DNA of 64,000 nucleotides, from assembly GCF_013177455.1 (NCBI RefSeq), contig NZ_CP053660.1:1302001-1366000 (forward strand), read 5' to 3'. Positions 46,082-55,400 of the stretch are shown here, in pieces. The notes beneath the pieces were generated by a model. The model searched no databases and had not been told where the DNA came from. It was given only the letters and a program-made list of their open reading frames with translations. The translations under genes and the position numbers were made by a program. This DNA is from Nocardioides marmotae (GTDB taxonomy: Bacteria > Actinomycetota > Actinomycetes > Propionibacteriales > Nocardioidaceae). The first letter of the stretch is position 1. The number at the start of each line of letters is the position of its first letter.

Positions 46082-47452
46082 TCAGCGCCGCCCGCGCCGC
46101 AGGGCGGCCCAGGTCTCGCCGGCGACCACGCCGGTGACCGCCACACCCACCTGGCGCTGGTAGGTGCGCACCCAGCGGGCCGTCGCGCGGTCCAGGACGC
46201 CGGTGACGCGCAGGTCGGCGGCGGTGGCGACGTTCAGCGCGCGCTGGACACGGCGTACGGCGTCACCGGCCGAGCCCTCCTTGAGCAGGGGAGCGGAGCC
46301 GGCGGCGAGCAGGCTGGTCCAGGTGCGGCGGTCGACGCGGCCGCTGACCGGGAGGTCGCGGCTGCGCTGGTGGCGGCGGACCGCGGCGGTGACCGGGCGG
46401 TCGAGCACGCCGTCGACCCGCCCGCGGTAGGCGCCGCGCTGCTGGAGCAGGCACTGGGCGGTGCGGACGACCGCGCCGCGGCGGCCGGGGCCGAGGGCGG
46501 GGTAGTCGGCCCGGTCCAGGCGCACGCCGCCGCAGGCCTTCGGGGCGGGCGGGGCGACCGAGCCGCCGCCGAGCTCGAGGTAGTTCAGGTCGATCTCGAG
46601 GGTGACCCCGCCGTGGGTGACGGTCCGGTCCAGGGCGTACTGGTGCACCCGCTCGCCGGCCCAGCTGCCCGCGCGGACCCAGCGGGGGGCGGCGACGGTG
46701 TCGGCCCGGTCGTTCTCCCAGGCGAACCAGACCTGGTCGGGCATCGTGTAGGAGCCCGGCGAGACGTGGTCGGCGTTGTCGAGGGCGTGGATGCCGGCCG
46801 AGATGCTGGAGTAGACCCCCGAGCGGTGCCCACGCGCGTGCAGCGCCTCGGTCCACCCGGAGAGGAACCGCAGGGCGGAGCGGCGGCAGTCGGTGTCGGC
46901 GACGTCGAAGCCGCCCTCGAGGTCGTACCAGAGCGTGCTGCGCGCCGGGATCCCCAGTGCGCGGGCCCGGGCGACCGCCGCGGCCGCCTCGGCACGGCCC
47001 TGGGCCTCGGCGGCGGCGTACGCACCCGCCGGCGCGGGGTCGATCCGGTCGGCGTAGGCCGAGCACGAGGCCTGCGGGCCGACCCACAGCGGCAGCAGCC
47101 GCCAGCCGGCGGCGCGCTGGCGGGCGACCCAGGTCGCGTCCAGGTGCGGCTGCCCGGAGGTCGGGTCGGCCGGGTCGGGCCGGCACGCCATGGTCGACCC
47201 GCCGAGGTAGATGCCGACGGCGGAGTACGGCGAGGCGGTGCGCCAGACGTCCATCTCCTCCTGCGTCGGCGCGCACCTGGCGTCGAAGGCGTGACCGGTG
47301 AACGCGCCGGGCTCCGGGCGGGCCGCGGGCGCGGCAGCCGTCGCCGGGGCGCCACCGACCAGCCCGCCGACCAGCCCGGTGAGCAGCCCGCCCAGCAGGG
47401 TGGTGGCCAGGGTGAGTGCGCCGAGGGCGCGGGGCCGGAGCTGACTGGTCAT
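46082..47452 (-). CDS. secreted DUF1906 glycoside-hydrolase-like protein with peptidoglycan-binding repeats
   Basis: A 456-residue exported protein: signal peptide (ALGALTLATTLLGGLLTGLVGG, about 9-30), a DUF1906/Rv2525c-like TIM-barrel domain (about 45-290; YSAVGIYLGG, WRLLPLWVGPQ, STLWYDLEGGF, SGVYSSISAGIHAL, VHQYALDRTVTHGGVTLEIDLNY), then two PG_binding_1 domains (about 310-375 and 390-455; QCLLQQRGAYRGRVDGVLD and VQRALNVAT...VTGVLDRAT). Probable wall-associated lysozyme-like or carbohydrate-binding enzyme. The ATG at 47452 is chosen because GGGAGG lies about five bases upstream and the signal peptide begins there. Confidence 0.85.
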   Translation of the reverse strand: MTSQLRPRALGALTLATTLLGGLLTGLVGGLVGGAPATAAAPAARPEPGAFTGHAFDARCAPTQEEMDVWRTASPYSAVGIYLGGSTMACRPDPADPTSGQPHLDATWVARQRAAGWRLLPLWVGPQASCSAYADRIDPAPAGAYAAAEAQGRAEAAAAVARARALGIPARSTLWYDLEGGFDVADTDCRRSALRFLSGWTEALHARGHRSGVYSSISAGIHALDNADHVSPGSYTMPDQVWFAWENDRADTVAAPRWVRAGSWAGERVHQYALDRTVTHGGVTLEIDLNYLELGGGSVAPPAPKACGGVRLDRADYPALGPGRRGAVVRTAQCLLQQRGAYRGRVDGVLDRPVTAAVRRHQRSRDLPVSGRVDRRTWTSLLAAGSAPLLKEGSAGDAVRRVQRALNVATAADLRVTGVLDRATARWVRTYQRQVGVAVTGVVAGETWAALRRGRR

Positions 47453-47542
47453 GGTCGCCTCCCGAGCGGTGCGGCGTCGCGGGGTCCCGACGGCCAGGGG
47501 CACCCTACGACGACGCCGGCGCCGCGGCGCCCCGGCGGCGGG

Positions 47543-48727
47543 TCAGGCCCGGAGCTGGTCCTCGATCGCGTGGGGCCGGGCGACGTACGCCGCCAGGGGC
47601 GCCAGCGGCAGGCTCAGCACCAGCAGCAGGGCGACCGGCCACCGCCACCCGCCCGTCGCGTCGTGGACCACCCCGATGGCGAACGGCCCGACGGCCGCGA
47701 GCAGGTAGCCCGCGGACTGGGTGAAGGCCGAGAGCGCCGCCGTGCCCTCGGCGGTGCGGGCCCGCAGCCCGACGAGGGTGAGGATCAGCGGGAACGTGCA
47801 GGCCGCGGTGCCGACCAGCAGCGCCCACAGCGGGGCGAGGGAGTACGGCGCGAGGATCAGCCCGAGGTAGCCCACCGGGTAGCAGGCGATGACCGCCAGC
47901 AGCACGCCCGCCGGCCGCTCGCGGGAGGCCAGCAGGCGGGGGAGCCACAGCGACAGCGGGATGCTCACCGCCGCGATCAGCGCGACCAGCAGGCCGGCGG
48001 CCGTGGGCGACCAGCCGCTGTCGCGCCACAGCTGGGCGAACCAGCCGAACACGGCGTACGCCTGGAGCGACTGGAGGCCGAAGAAGAGCGCCATCGCGAG
48101 GCCGAGCGGGGTGCGGGCGACGTCGGCGTACCGGACGACCGTCGCGGCGGGTGCGTCGTCGGGCCTGCGGTCGTGGGCGACCAGGCCCAGCCACGGCAGC
48201 GCGGCGAGGAAGGCGACGACCGCCCAGAGCCCCAGCCCGGTGCGCCAGCCGCCGAACGCCTCGGCGACCGGCACGGTCAGCGCCAGCGAGGCGGTCAGGC
48301 CGACCGCCAGCGCGGTCGTGTACGCCGCGGTCATCGCGCCGATGCGGGTGGGGAAGTGCAGCTTGATCAGCGAGGGCAGCAGCACGTTGGCCATCGCCAT
48401 GCCGGCCACCGCGAGCAGCGAGAGCAGCAGGAAGAGCGCCTCGCTGTGGGTGAGCGCGCGCCCGAGCAGCCCGGCGCCGACGGCCAGCAGCGCCAGCAGC
48501 GTCACCCGGTGCACCCCGACGAGGCGGGCCGCGGTCGGGGCGACGGCCCCGAACACCGCGAACGCCAGCACCGGCAGCGAGGTCAGCAGCCCCGCGGTCG
48601 CCCCGGACATGCCGAAGGCGTCGCGGACCTCGCCGAGCACCGGCCCGACGCTCACCGCGGCCGGGCGCAGGTTGAGGGAGAGGAGGACGACGCCGGCGAC
48701 GAGGAGCGCGGTACGCCGCGTGGTCAC
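47543..48727 (-). CDS. MFS transporter, CynX/NimT family
   Basis: A 394-residue major facilitator with 12 TM helices of the cyanate/2-nitroimidazole (CynX/NimT) group: VVLLSLNLRPAAVSVGPVLGEVRDAFGMS at the start, GMAMANVLLPSLIKLHFP near 100-120, ARTAEGTAALSAFTQSAGYLLAAVGP near 325-350. GTG start in a GTGA overlap with the end of the upstream nuclease gene, so the two are translationally coupled. Substrate unknown. Confidence 0.87.
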   Translation of the reverse strand: MTTRRTALLVAGVVLLSLNLRPAAVSVGPVLGEVRDAFGMSGATAGLLTSLPVLAFAVFGAVAPTAARLVGVHRVTLLALLAVGAGLLGRALTHSEALFLLLSLLAVAGMAMANVLLPSLIKLHFPTRIGAMTAAYTTALAVGLTASLALTVPVAEAFGGWRTGLGLWAVVAFLAALPWLGLVAHDRRPDDAPAATVVRYADVARTPLGLAMALFFGLQSLQAYAVFGWFAQLWRDSGWSPTAAGLLVALIAAVSIPLSLWLPRLLASRERPAGVLLAVIACYPVGYLGLILAPYSLAPLWALLVGTAACTFPLILTLVGLRARTAEGTAALSAFTQSAGYLLAAVGPFAIGVVHDATGGWRWPVALLLVLSLPLAPLAAYVARPHAIEDQLRA

Positions 48728-49767
48728 CGCCCGCACCCGGGTCGCGGCACGTCGAAGGTCACGCGCACGGCGCGGTGGTCGCTGATCGCCGAGCGGAGCG
48801 CCTGCGCGCTCGTCGGGAGGAGGTGAGGGGAGTGCAGCACGTAGTCGATCCTCCGCCTCGGCACCCGGGCGGGCACCGTCAGCCCTTCCCCCTCGCCGAC
48901 GACGGGCCACGGGTCGAGGGCGAAGGAGCGGGTGACGCCCAGCGCGGGGGAGTCGGGAGTGGCGTTCAGGTCGCCGCCCAGCACGAAGGGCGTCCCTGGC
49001 CCCGAGCGCCGCGCGACGATGCGCCGGGCGGCCTTGAGCTGGGCGATCCGGATCGTGCCGCGGGTGTGCTGCAGGTGGGTGTTGTAGACGTCGAGCGGCC
49101 GGCCGGCGAGGTCGAGCGTGGCCCGCAGGAGGCCGCGCTGCTCCTGGCCGCGCTGGCGGGGCAGCATCCGGTTCTCCCAGCGGCGCACCGGCAGCCGGCT
49201 GAGCAGGGCGGTGCCGTACTCCGCGCGCGGGGCGCCCCGGCGCTCGGGGAGGCGGACGACGTTGCGGCCGTAGACGGCGTTCATGCCCAGCCGGGTGCCC
49301 AACCAGGTCGGCTGGTCCACGAAGCCGCTGCGCGCCCGGAACCGGTCGACCTCCTGGAGCAGCACCACGTCGGCGTCCCAGGCCTTGATCTCCCGGGCGA
49401 TCCGCTCCAGGTCCTGCCCGCCGGCCCCGAGGCCGCCGTGGATGTTGAAGCTGAGCACGACCAGCCCGTCGGGCGCGGGGTCGATGCAGGTCTGGGCGGG
49501 CTCGGTCGGCAGCGTCGGGAGCCCCGGCGAGCCGGGCGAGCCCGGCCCCCCGGTGGCCCCGCCGGTCGGTCCGCCGGTCGGTCCGCCGCTCGATCCGCCG
49601 GTCGGCAGGCCGGAGGGGCCGGTCGCGGAGGGCCCGGTGGGCTGGGGGATGCCGCCGGGGCGGCCGGGTCCTTCGGGGACGTTCGCCGGCTGCGGCCACA
49701 GCACGACGAGGGACACGATCGTCGCGAGGGCGACGAGCGCGAACAACCCGTGGACCCCGCGATGCAC
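48724..49767 (-). CDS. membrane-anchored endonuclease/exonuclease/phosphatase family protein
   Basis: A 347-residue EEP-fold hydrolase: N-terminal TM anchor (GLFALVALATIVSLVVLW, about 7-24), a Gly/Pro/Ser/Thr linker with GGPTGG repeats (about 30-85), then the EEP domain with LSFNIHGGLG, VVLLQEVDRF, LLSRLPVRRW, GGDLNATPDSPA and the final SDHRAVRVTF. All metal and catalytic residues seem present. The substrate may be nucleic acid or a phospho-lipid or -sugar outside the membrane. GTG start six bases after TATCCT. Only 18 bp separate it from the divergent winged-helix gene. Confidence 0.83.
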   Translation of the reverse strand: MHRGVHGLFALVALATIVSLVVLWPQPANVPEGPGRPGGIPQPTGPSATGPSGLPTGGSSGGPTGGPTGGATGGPGSPGSPGLPTLPTEPAQTCIDPAPDGLVVLSFNIHGGLGAGGQDLERIAREIKAWDADVVLLQEVDRFRARSGFVDQPTWLGTRLGMNAVYGRNVVRLPERRGAPRAEYGTALLSRLPVRRWENRMLPRQRGQEQRGLLRATLDLAGRPLDVYNTHLQHTRGTIRIAQLKAARRIVARRSGPGTPFVLGGDLNATPDSPALGVTRSFALDPWPVVGEGEGLTVPARVPRRRIDYVLHSPHLLPTSAQALRSAISDHRAVRVTFDVPRPGCGR

Positions 49768-49773
49768 TCGTGC

Positions 49774-49779
49774 AGGATA
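49774..49779 (-). promoter_or_regulatory. -10 hexamer TATCCT in an 18-bp divergent gap
   Basis: TATCCT on the minus strand ends six bases before the GTG at 49767. The whole interval between the two divergent start codons is 49768-49785, so the opposite gene's promoter must overlap this one or lie inside the other coding region. Confidence 0.45.
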
Positions 49780-49785
49780 GGCGCC

Positions 49786-50925
49786 GTGCGCTGCGTGACC
49801 GACGACGAGCGGCGGGCGCGGCTCGCGCTGCGCCACGGCCTGGCCCCGACCGCGCGGGTGGCCGACGCCGAGGCGGCCACCGCCGCGATGACGGTGCTGC
49901 ACGCGACCGAGCCGGCGACGCCGTACCTCTCGGTGTGGGCGCGGGTCGACGGCTTCGCCCGCGCGGACCTCGACCGGGCGTTGGAGGCCGACCGGACGCT
50001 GGTCAAGCAGCTGGCGATGCGCCGCACCCTCTTCGTGCTGCCGCGCGACCTGCTGCCCGCCGCGTGGGGGAGCGCCTCGGCGCGGGTCGCGGCGACCGAG
50101 CGGGCCCGGGTGGTCAAGGACGTCGTCCTCGAGGGGCTCGCCACCGACGGCGAGGCGTGGCTCGCCGCGAACCGCGCCGACGTGCTGGCGCTGCTCGCCG
50201 AGCACCCCGCCGGGCTGACCGCGGCCGAGCTGCGCGCGGCGGTCCCCGCCCTCGGGGGATCGCTGTTCACCGGCCGGCTGCTCACCGGGCTCGGCGCGGA
50301 GGCGCGCGTGGTCCGCGGCACCAACACCCAGCACTGGCGGGTCTCCCGGCCGCGCTGGACGCTCATGGAGCACTGGCTCGGCGAGGTCCCGGCGCCGCTC
50401 CCGCCGGCCGAGGGGTACGCCGCGCTGGTGCGGCGCTGGCTGTGGAGCTTCGGCCCCGGCACCGAGGCCGACCTGGTGTGGTGGCTGGGCGCGACCAAGG
50501 GCGCGGTCCGCGCCGCGCTGGCCGACCTCGGCGCGGTCCGCGTCGGCCTCGACGGCGGCGGCACCGGCTGGCTGCTGCCCGAGGACGAGGAGCCCGTGGC
50601 CGCCCCCGAGGACTGGGCGGCCCTGCTGCCGGTGCTCGACGCGACCGTGATGGGGTGGAAGGAGCGCGCCTGGTACCTCGGGCCGCACGCGCCCGCCCTC
50701 TTCGACCGCAACGGCAACGCCGGCACCACCGCCTGGTGGAACGGCCGGGCCGTCGGCTGCTGGACCCAGGACCCCGCCGGGACGGTGCACGTGCGGCTCG
50801 TCGAGGACGTGCCGGTCGCGGCCCGCGCCCTGCTCGACCACGAGGCCGCACGGTTGACCGCCTGGCTGGCGGGGGAGCGTGTCGGCACCGTCTACCCCTC
50901 GCCCGCCATGAAGGAGCGCCCGTGA
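49786..50925 (+). CDS. winged-helix DNA-binding domain protein (HTH_42 / AlkZ-like)
   Basis: A 379-residue protein of the HTH_42 (YcaQ/AlkZ-related) family, whose characterised members are DNA glycosylases that unhook interstrand crosslinks. Family features: RHGLAPTARVADAEAATAAM, PYLSVWARVDGF, MRRTLFVLPRDLLP, HPAGLTAAELRAAVP (wing) and PVLDATVMGWKERAWYLGPH with DRNGNAGTTAWWNGRAVGCW. The usual catalytic QxQ is not obvious, so glycosylase activity is uncertain. GTG start; an alternative GTG lies at 49795. It ends in a GTGA overlap with the DUF4190 gene. Confidence 0.8.
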   Translation: MRCVTDDERRARLALRHGLAPTARVADAEAATAAMTVLHATEPATPYLSVWARVDGFARADLDRALEADRTLVKQLAMRRTLFVLPRDLLPAAWGSASARVAATERARVVKDVVLEGLATDGEAWLAANRADVLALLAEHPAGLTAAELRAAVPALGGSLFTGRLLTGLGAEARVVRGTNTQHWRVSRPRWTLMEHWLGEVPAPLPPAEGYAALVRRWLWSFGPGTEADLVWWLGATKGAVRAALADLGAVRVGLDGGGTGWLLPEDEEPVAAPEDWAALLPVLDATVMGWKERAWYLGPHAPALFDRNGNAGTTAWWNGRAVGCWTQDPAGTVHVRLVEDVPVAARALLDHEAARLTAWLAGERVGTVYPSPAMKERP

Positions 50926-51404
50926 CCCAGCCGCCGCAGCCGCCGTCGTACGGCGGGTGGCCGCCGCCTCCTGGCCCGCAGCCGGGCCAGCAACCCGGCG
51001 CCTTCCCACAGCCTCCGCAGCCTCCGCAGCCCCCGCCCACGCCCGGCCAGGCAACCGCCTCGCTCGTGCTCGGCGTGCTCTCGCTGACCTGCGCGGGGTT
51101 CCTCACCGGGGTGCCGGCGATGATCCTCGGGAGGTCCGCGCAGCGGGAGATCGCGGCCTCGGGCGGCCGGCTGGGCGGGACGAGCGTCGCGAGCGCCGGC
51201 TTCGTCACGGGCCTGCTCGGCACGATCATCTCGGTGGTGGGGACCGCGGTGGTCCTCGCCCTCGTGATCGGGGTCGGCGTGGCGATCGACAACGGCCGCG
51301 AGGAGATCCGGCGGAGCCGGCCCGTCCCCGTGGACCCGACCAGCACCTGCGTGCCCGGCGGCGGGACCCTCGGCGATCCGCTACTCGAGGACTGCCGGCC
51401 GTAG
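50922..51404 (+). CDS. DUF4190 domain membrane protein
   Basis: A 160-residue protein: a Pro/Gln/Gly-rich cytoplasmic N-terminus (1-42), a DUF4190 double-helix membrane domain (ATASLVLGVLSLTCAGFLTG, then AGFVTGLLGTIISVVGTAVVLALVIGVGVA) with the conserved cytosolic loop ILGRSAQREIAASGGRLGG between, and a short tail with two cysteines. It is common in actinobacteria and has no assigned function. GTG start overlaps the stop of the winged-helix gene. Confidence 0.83.
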   Translation: MTQPPQPPSYGGWPPPPGPQPGQQPGAFPQPPQPPQPPPTPGQATASLVLGVLSLTCAGFLTGVPAMILGRSAQREIAASGGRLGGTSVASAGFVTGLLGTIISVVGTAVVLALVIGVGVAIDNGREEIRRSRPVPVDPTSTCVPGGGTLGDPLLEDCRP

Positions 51405-51407
51405 GAT
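51402..51407 (+). promoter_or_regulatory. -10 hexamer TAGGAT for the TIGR03936 gene
   Basis: TAGGAT lies six bases before the GTG at 51414 and overlaps the DUF4190 stop codon. It suggests the TIGR03936 gene has its own promoter now that it is separated from the radical SAM gene. Confidence 0.45.
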
Positions 51408-51413
51408 CCGCGC

Positions 51414-52142
51414 GTGCGCAAGCAGCCCGAGCAGCAGGCCCCTCCCGTCCAGCGGCTGCGGATCCGGTACGCCAAGCGCGGCCGGCTCCGGTTCACCAGC
51501 CACCGCGACTTCAGCCGGGCCTTCGAGCGCGCGGTCTTCCGCGCCCGCCTGCCGATGGCCTACTCCTCGGGGTTCCACCCCCACCCCCGGATCTCCTACG
51601 CCGGCGCCGCGCCCACCGGGTCGGCCAGCGAGGCGGAGTACGTCGAGATCGGGCTCGCCGCGGTCGTCGACCCCGCCGACATCCATGCCCAGCTCGAGGA
51701 GGCGCTCCCGGTGGGCCTCGACGTGCTCGAGGTCGTGGAGTCCCCGGGCGGCTCGCTCGCCGACCTGCTCGAGGCCAGCCGCTGGTGGGCCGACATCGAG
51801 GCCCAGCCGACCGAGGCGGCGATCGCGGTCGACGCCTTCCTCGCCGCGGACTCGGTGCTCGTGGAGCGGATGACCAAGAAGGGCCTGCGCGAGCTGGACT
51901 GCCGCGTCCCGGTCGTCTCCCTCGTCGCGGGGCCCGCCCCGGACGACTCGCCCGCCGGCGCCCGGCTCGACCTGGTGCTGCGACACGCCGTGCCGTCGAT
52001 CCGACCCGACGACGTCCTCCGCGGCCTGGCCCAGGTCTCCGCGGTCGCGCTCGGCCCGGCACCGCTGCTCACCCGCATCGCCCAGGGGCCCCTGGACGAG
52101 GAGACCGGAGAGGTACGCGACCCGCTTCACGCGCGGTCATGA
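51414..52142 (+). CDS. TIGR03936 family radical SAM-associated protein (DUF2344)
   Basis: A 242-residue protein of the TIGR03936/DUF2344 family, normally encoded next to, or fused to, the TIGR03960 radical SAM protein upstream of rne. Its pattern is intact: RLRIRYAKRGRLRFTSHRDFSRAFERAVFRARLPMAYSSGFHPHPRISYA. It lacks Cys clusters and is thought to be a substrate-binding partner. It lies 293 bp before rne, an interval where I see no further gene. Confidence 0.88.
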   Translation: MRKQPEQQAPPVQRLRIRYAKRGRLRFTSHRDFSRAFERAVFRARLPMAYSSGFHPHPRISYAGAAPTGSASEAEYVEIGLAAVVDPADIHAQLEEALPVGLDVLEVVESPGGSLADLLEASRWWADIEAQPTEAAIAVDAFLAADSVLVERMTKKGLRELDCRVPVVSLVAGPAPDDSPAGARLDLVLRHAVPSIRPDDVLRGLAQVSAVALGPAPLLTRIAQGPLDEETGEVRDPLHARS

Positions 52143-52435
52143 CCGCAACACCCGTGTGGTGTGCGATACTCGGCGACGGTCGACCCCGTCGACCCGACGA
52201 CGTTCTCGCCTGGTCCGCAGCCTGTGGGCCGGCACGGTGGGTGCAGGTCGTCGCCAGACGCGACGCAGCCGTGACAGGGCTCGGCGACCGCGGCAGGTGA
52301 CCTCCCACACCCAGCGACGCACACCGCGGAGGGTGTCGCCGCCACCGAAGGCTTTGCGCCGTCGACCTTGAGCACCCGGGTGGGCGGCGTCTGACCGCCC
52401 GGTCGCCCCGCGGGGCCCGGGCCGAGGAGCAGCAC

Positions 52436-55400
52436 ATGGCTGACGACGACCTGCAGGTCGCCCCCACCGAGACCACGGGGGCCACCACCGGCCCCGCCTC
52501 GGAGGACACGCCGCCGGCGAAGAAGACCGCCGCGCGCAAGACCGCCGCCAAGAAGACGGCCGCCGCGAAGACCGCGACGACCAAGAAGGCAGCGGCCAAG
52601 AAGGCCCCCGCCAAGCGGACCACCAAGAAGGCCGCCGCCGTGGCCGACGCCGAGCTCCCGATCGCGGACGCCGCCCCGGTCGAGGCGCCCGTCGAGGTGC
52701 CGGCCGAGAGTCCGGTCGCCGTCGCGGGCGAGGAGCCCGCCCCGGCGAAGAAGGCTGCCGCGAAGCGGACCACGAAGAAGGCCGCCGCCAAGAAGGCCCC
52801 GGCCAAGCGGGCGAGCGCGAAGAAGGCCGCCGCGGCTCCCGAGGTCGACCCGACGGTCGAGGCCGCGGCTTCCCCCGCCGAGGACGCCGGAGCGGGCGAG
52901 GCCACGGTCGAGGCGACCCGCCCGGCCGCCGTACCGCTGTTCCAGGCCCCCGAGCCGGTCAAGGCGCCTGCGCGCCGCAGCCGCAAGCGCGCCGTCCCGG
53001 CTCCCGAGCCGGAGCCGGTCGAGGAGCCGCTGGCCGAGGACGACGAGCTGACCGAGGCCGCCCCGGGCGAGCCGACCGTCGAGCCGCCGGCCGCCGAGGA
53101 GGCTGCTGAGGCGGCCGACGAGCAGGCCGACGACCAGGACGGCGAGGACGCCGACGAGCAGGACGGCGAGGACGACACCGACCAGGACGACACCGACCAG
53201 GACGGCGAGGGCGGCGGCAACGGCCGTCGTCGTCGCCGCCGGGGCGGTCGCCGCCGCCGCAAGTCCGGTGGCGGGGACTCCGCCGAGTCCGACCAGGGCT
53301 CCGGCGACCAGGGCTCGGGCAACCAGGGCTCGGGCAACCAGCGCTCCGGCGCCAAGGACAGCACCGCCGCGGGCGAGGGCCAGGCCGGCGAGAAGCCCGG
53401 CGAGGCCTCCGAGGAGGCGTCGGACCAGGAGCAGGACAAGGACCGCAGCGAGGGGGAGTCCGGCGAGGGCTCGTCCTCCCGGCGCCGCCGCCGGCGCCGC
53501 CGCTCCGGTGAGGGCGGGGACAGCGGCGACAGCGGGGAGGACTCGGAGAAGACCGTCACCCGCGTCCGGCAGAGCCGCACCGGCGAGGACCAGATCACCG
53601 CCGTCTCCGGCTCGACCCGCCTGGAGGCCAAGAAGCAGCGCCGCCGCGAGGGCCGCGAGGCCGGCCGCCGGCGCGCGCCGATCGTGAGCGAGGCCGAGTT
53701 CCTGGCCCGTCGCGAGGCGGTCGACCGGGTCATGGTGGTCCGCCAGCGCGACGAGCTGACCCAGATCGGCGTCCTCGAGGACAAGGTGCTCGTGGAGCAC
53801 TACGTCGCCCGCGAGTCGCAGACCTCGCTGATCGGCAACGTCTACCTCGGTCGCGTCCAGAACGTGCTGCCCTCCATGGAGGCGGCGTTCATCGACATCG
53901 GCAAGGGCCGCAATGCCGTGCTGTACGCCGGTGAGGTCAACTGGTCCGCGCTGGGTCACCGCGAGGGCCAGCCCCGCAAGATCGAGTCGGTCCTCTCCTC
54001 GGGCCAGTCGGTGCTCGTGCAGGTCACCAAGGACCCGATCGGCAACAAGGGCGCCCGGCTCACCAGCCAGGTCAGCCTCGCCGGCCGCTTCCTGGTCTAC
54101 GTGCCCGACGGCACCACCAGCGGCATCTCCCGCAAGCTCCCCGACACCGAGCGCAGCCGCCTCAAGGCGCTGCTCAAGGACATCGTCCCCGACTCCGCCG
54201 GCGTGATCGTGCGCACCGCGGCCGAGGGGGCCAGCGAGGACGAGCTGACCCGCGACGTCGAGCGGCTCAAGGCCCGCTGGGAGGACATCGAGAAGAAGGC
54301 CAAGGGCAGCGCCCCGCAGCTGCTGTACGGCGAGCCGGACCTCACCCTCAAGGTGGTCCGCGACCTGTTCACCGAGGACTTCTCCAAGCTCGTCATCGAG
54401 GGCTCGGACGCCTGGGACACCGTCCAGGGCTACGTCCAGCACGTCGCGCCCGACCTCGCCGAGCGCCTCGAGCGCTACGAGCCGTCCGAGCACGACGGCA
54501 AGGACGTCTTCGCGTCGTACCGGATCGAGGAGCAGATCGCCAAGGCGCTGGACCGCAAGGTCTGGCTGCCCTCGGGCGGGTCGCTGGTCATCGACCGCAC
54601 CGAGGCGATGACGGTCATCGACGTCAACACCGGCAAGTTCACCGGCTCCGGGGGCAACCTGGAGGAGACGGTCACCAAGAACAACCTGGAGGCGGCCGAG
54701 GAGGTCGTGCGCCAGCTCCGGCTGCGCGACATCGGCGGCATCATCGTCGTCGACTTCATCGACATGGTCCTGGAGTCCAACCGCGACCTCGTGCTCCGCC
54801 GGCTGGTGGAGTGCCTGGGCCGCGACCGGACCCGGCACCAGGTCGCCGAGGTCACCTCGCTCGGGCTGATCCAGATGACCCGCAAGCGGATCGGCACCGG
54901 CCTGGTCGAGTCCTTCAGCGAGAACTGCGAGCACTGCCAGGGCCGCGGCGTGGTCATCCACGATGCCCCGGTCGAGCCGCGCAGGAGCGAGGACGAGGGC
55001 CGCGGCCGCGGTGGCAGTGGCAGTGGCGGCGGTGGCCGTCGCCGGGGCGGCAAGGGTCGCGACGACGACCAGCCGCCGCAGTCCCAGCAGCAGTCCGGTC
55101 GCGACGGCGGATCCTCGGACAAGCCGGGCGCCCCCAAGGTGCCCAGCCCGGCCGAGCTGGCCGCGATGGCCCGCCCCGACGAGAAGGCCGAGGCTGCGGA
55201 CGACACCGCTGCCGAGGCGCCCGTCGAGGCTCCCGCTGCCGTGGAGTCGGAGGTCCAGCCCGAGGCCGCCGCGGAGCCGGCGCCGCCGCGGGTCACCACC
55301 CGCAGCCGTCGCCGTGGTGGCAGCCGCTCGGCCGACCCGGCGCCCGTCGCCGAGCCGGTCGTCGAGCCGGCCGCGCCCGTGGAGCCCGCCGCTGAGCCCG

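Noticed and set aside
52143..52435. Additional gene or riboswitch between the TIGR03936 gene and rne
   Set aside because: No frame with a start and domain, and no recognisable riboswitch core; treated as leader or spacer of rne.
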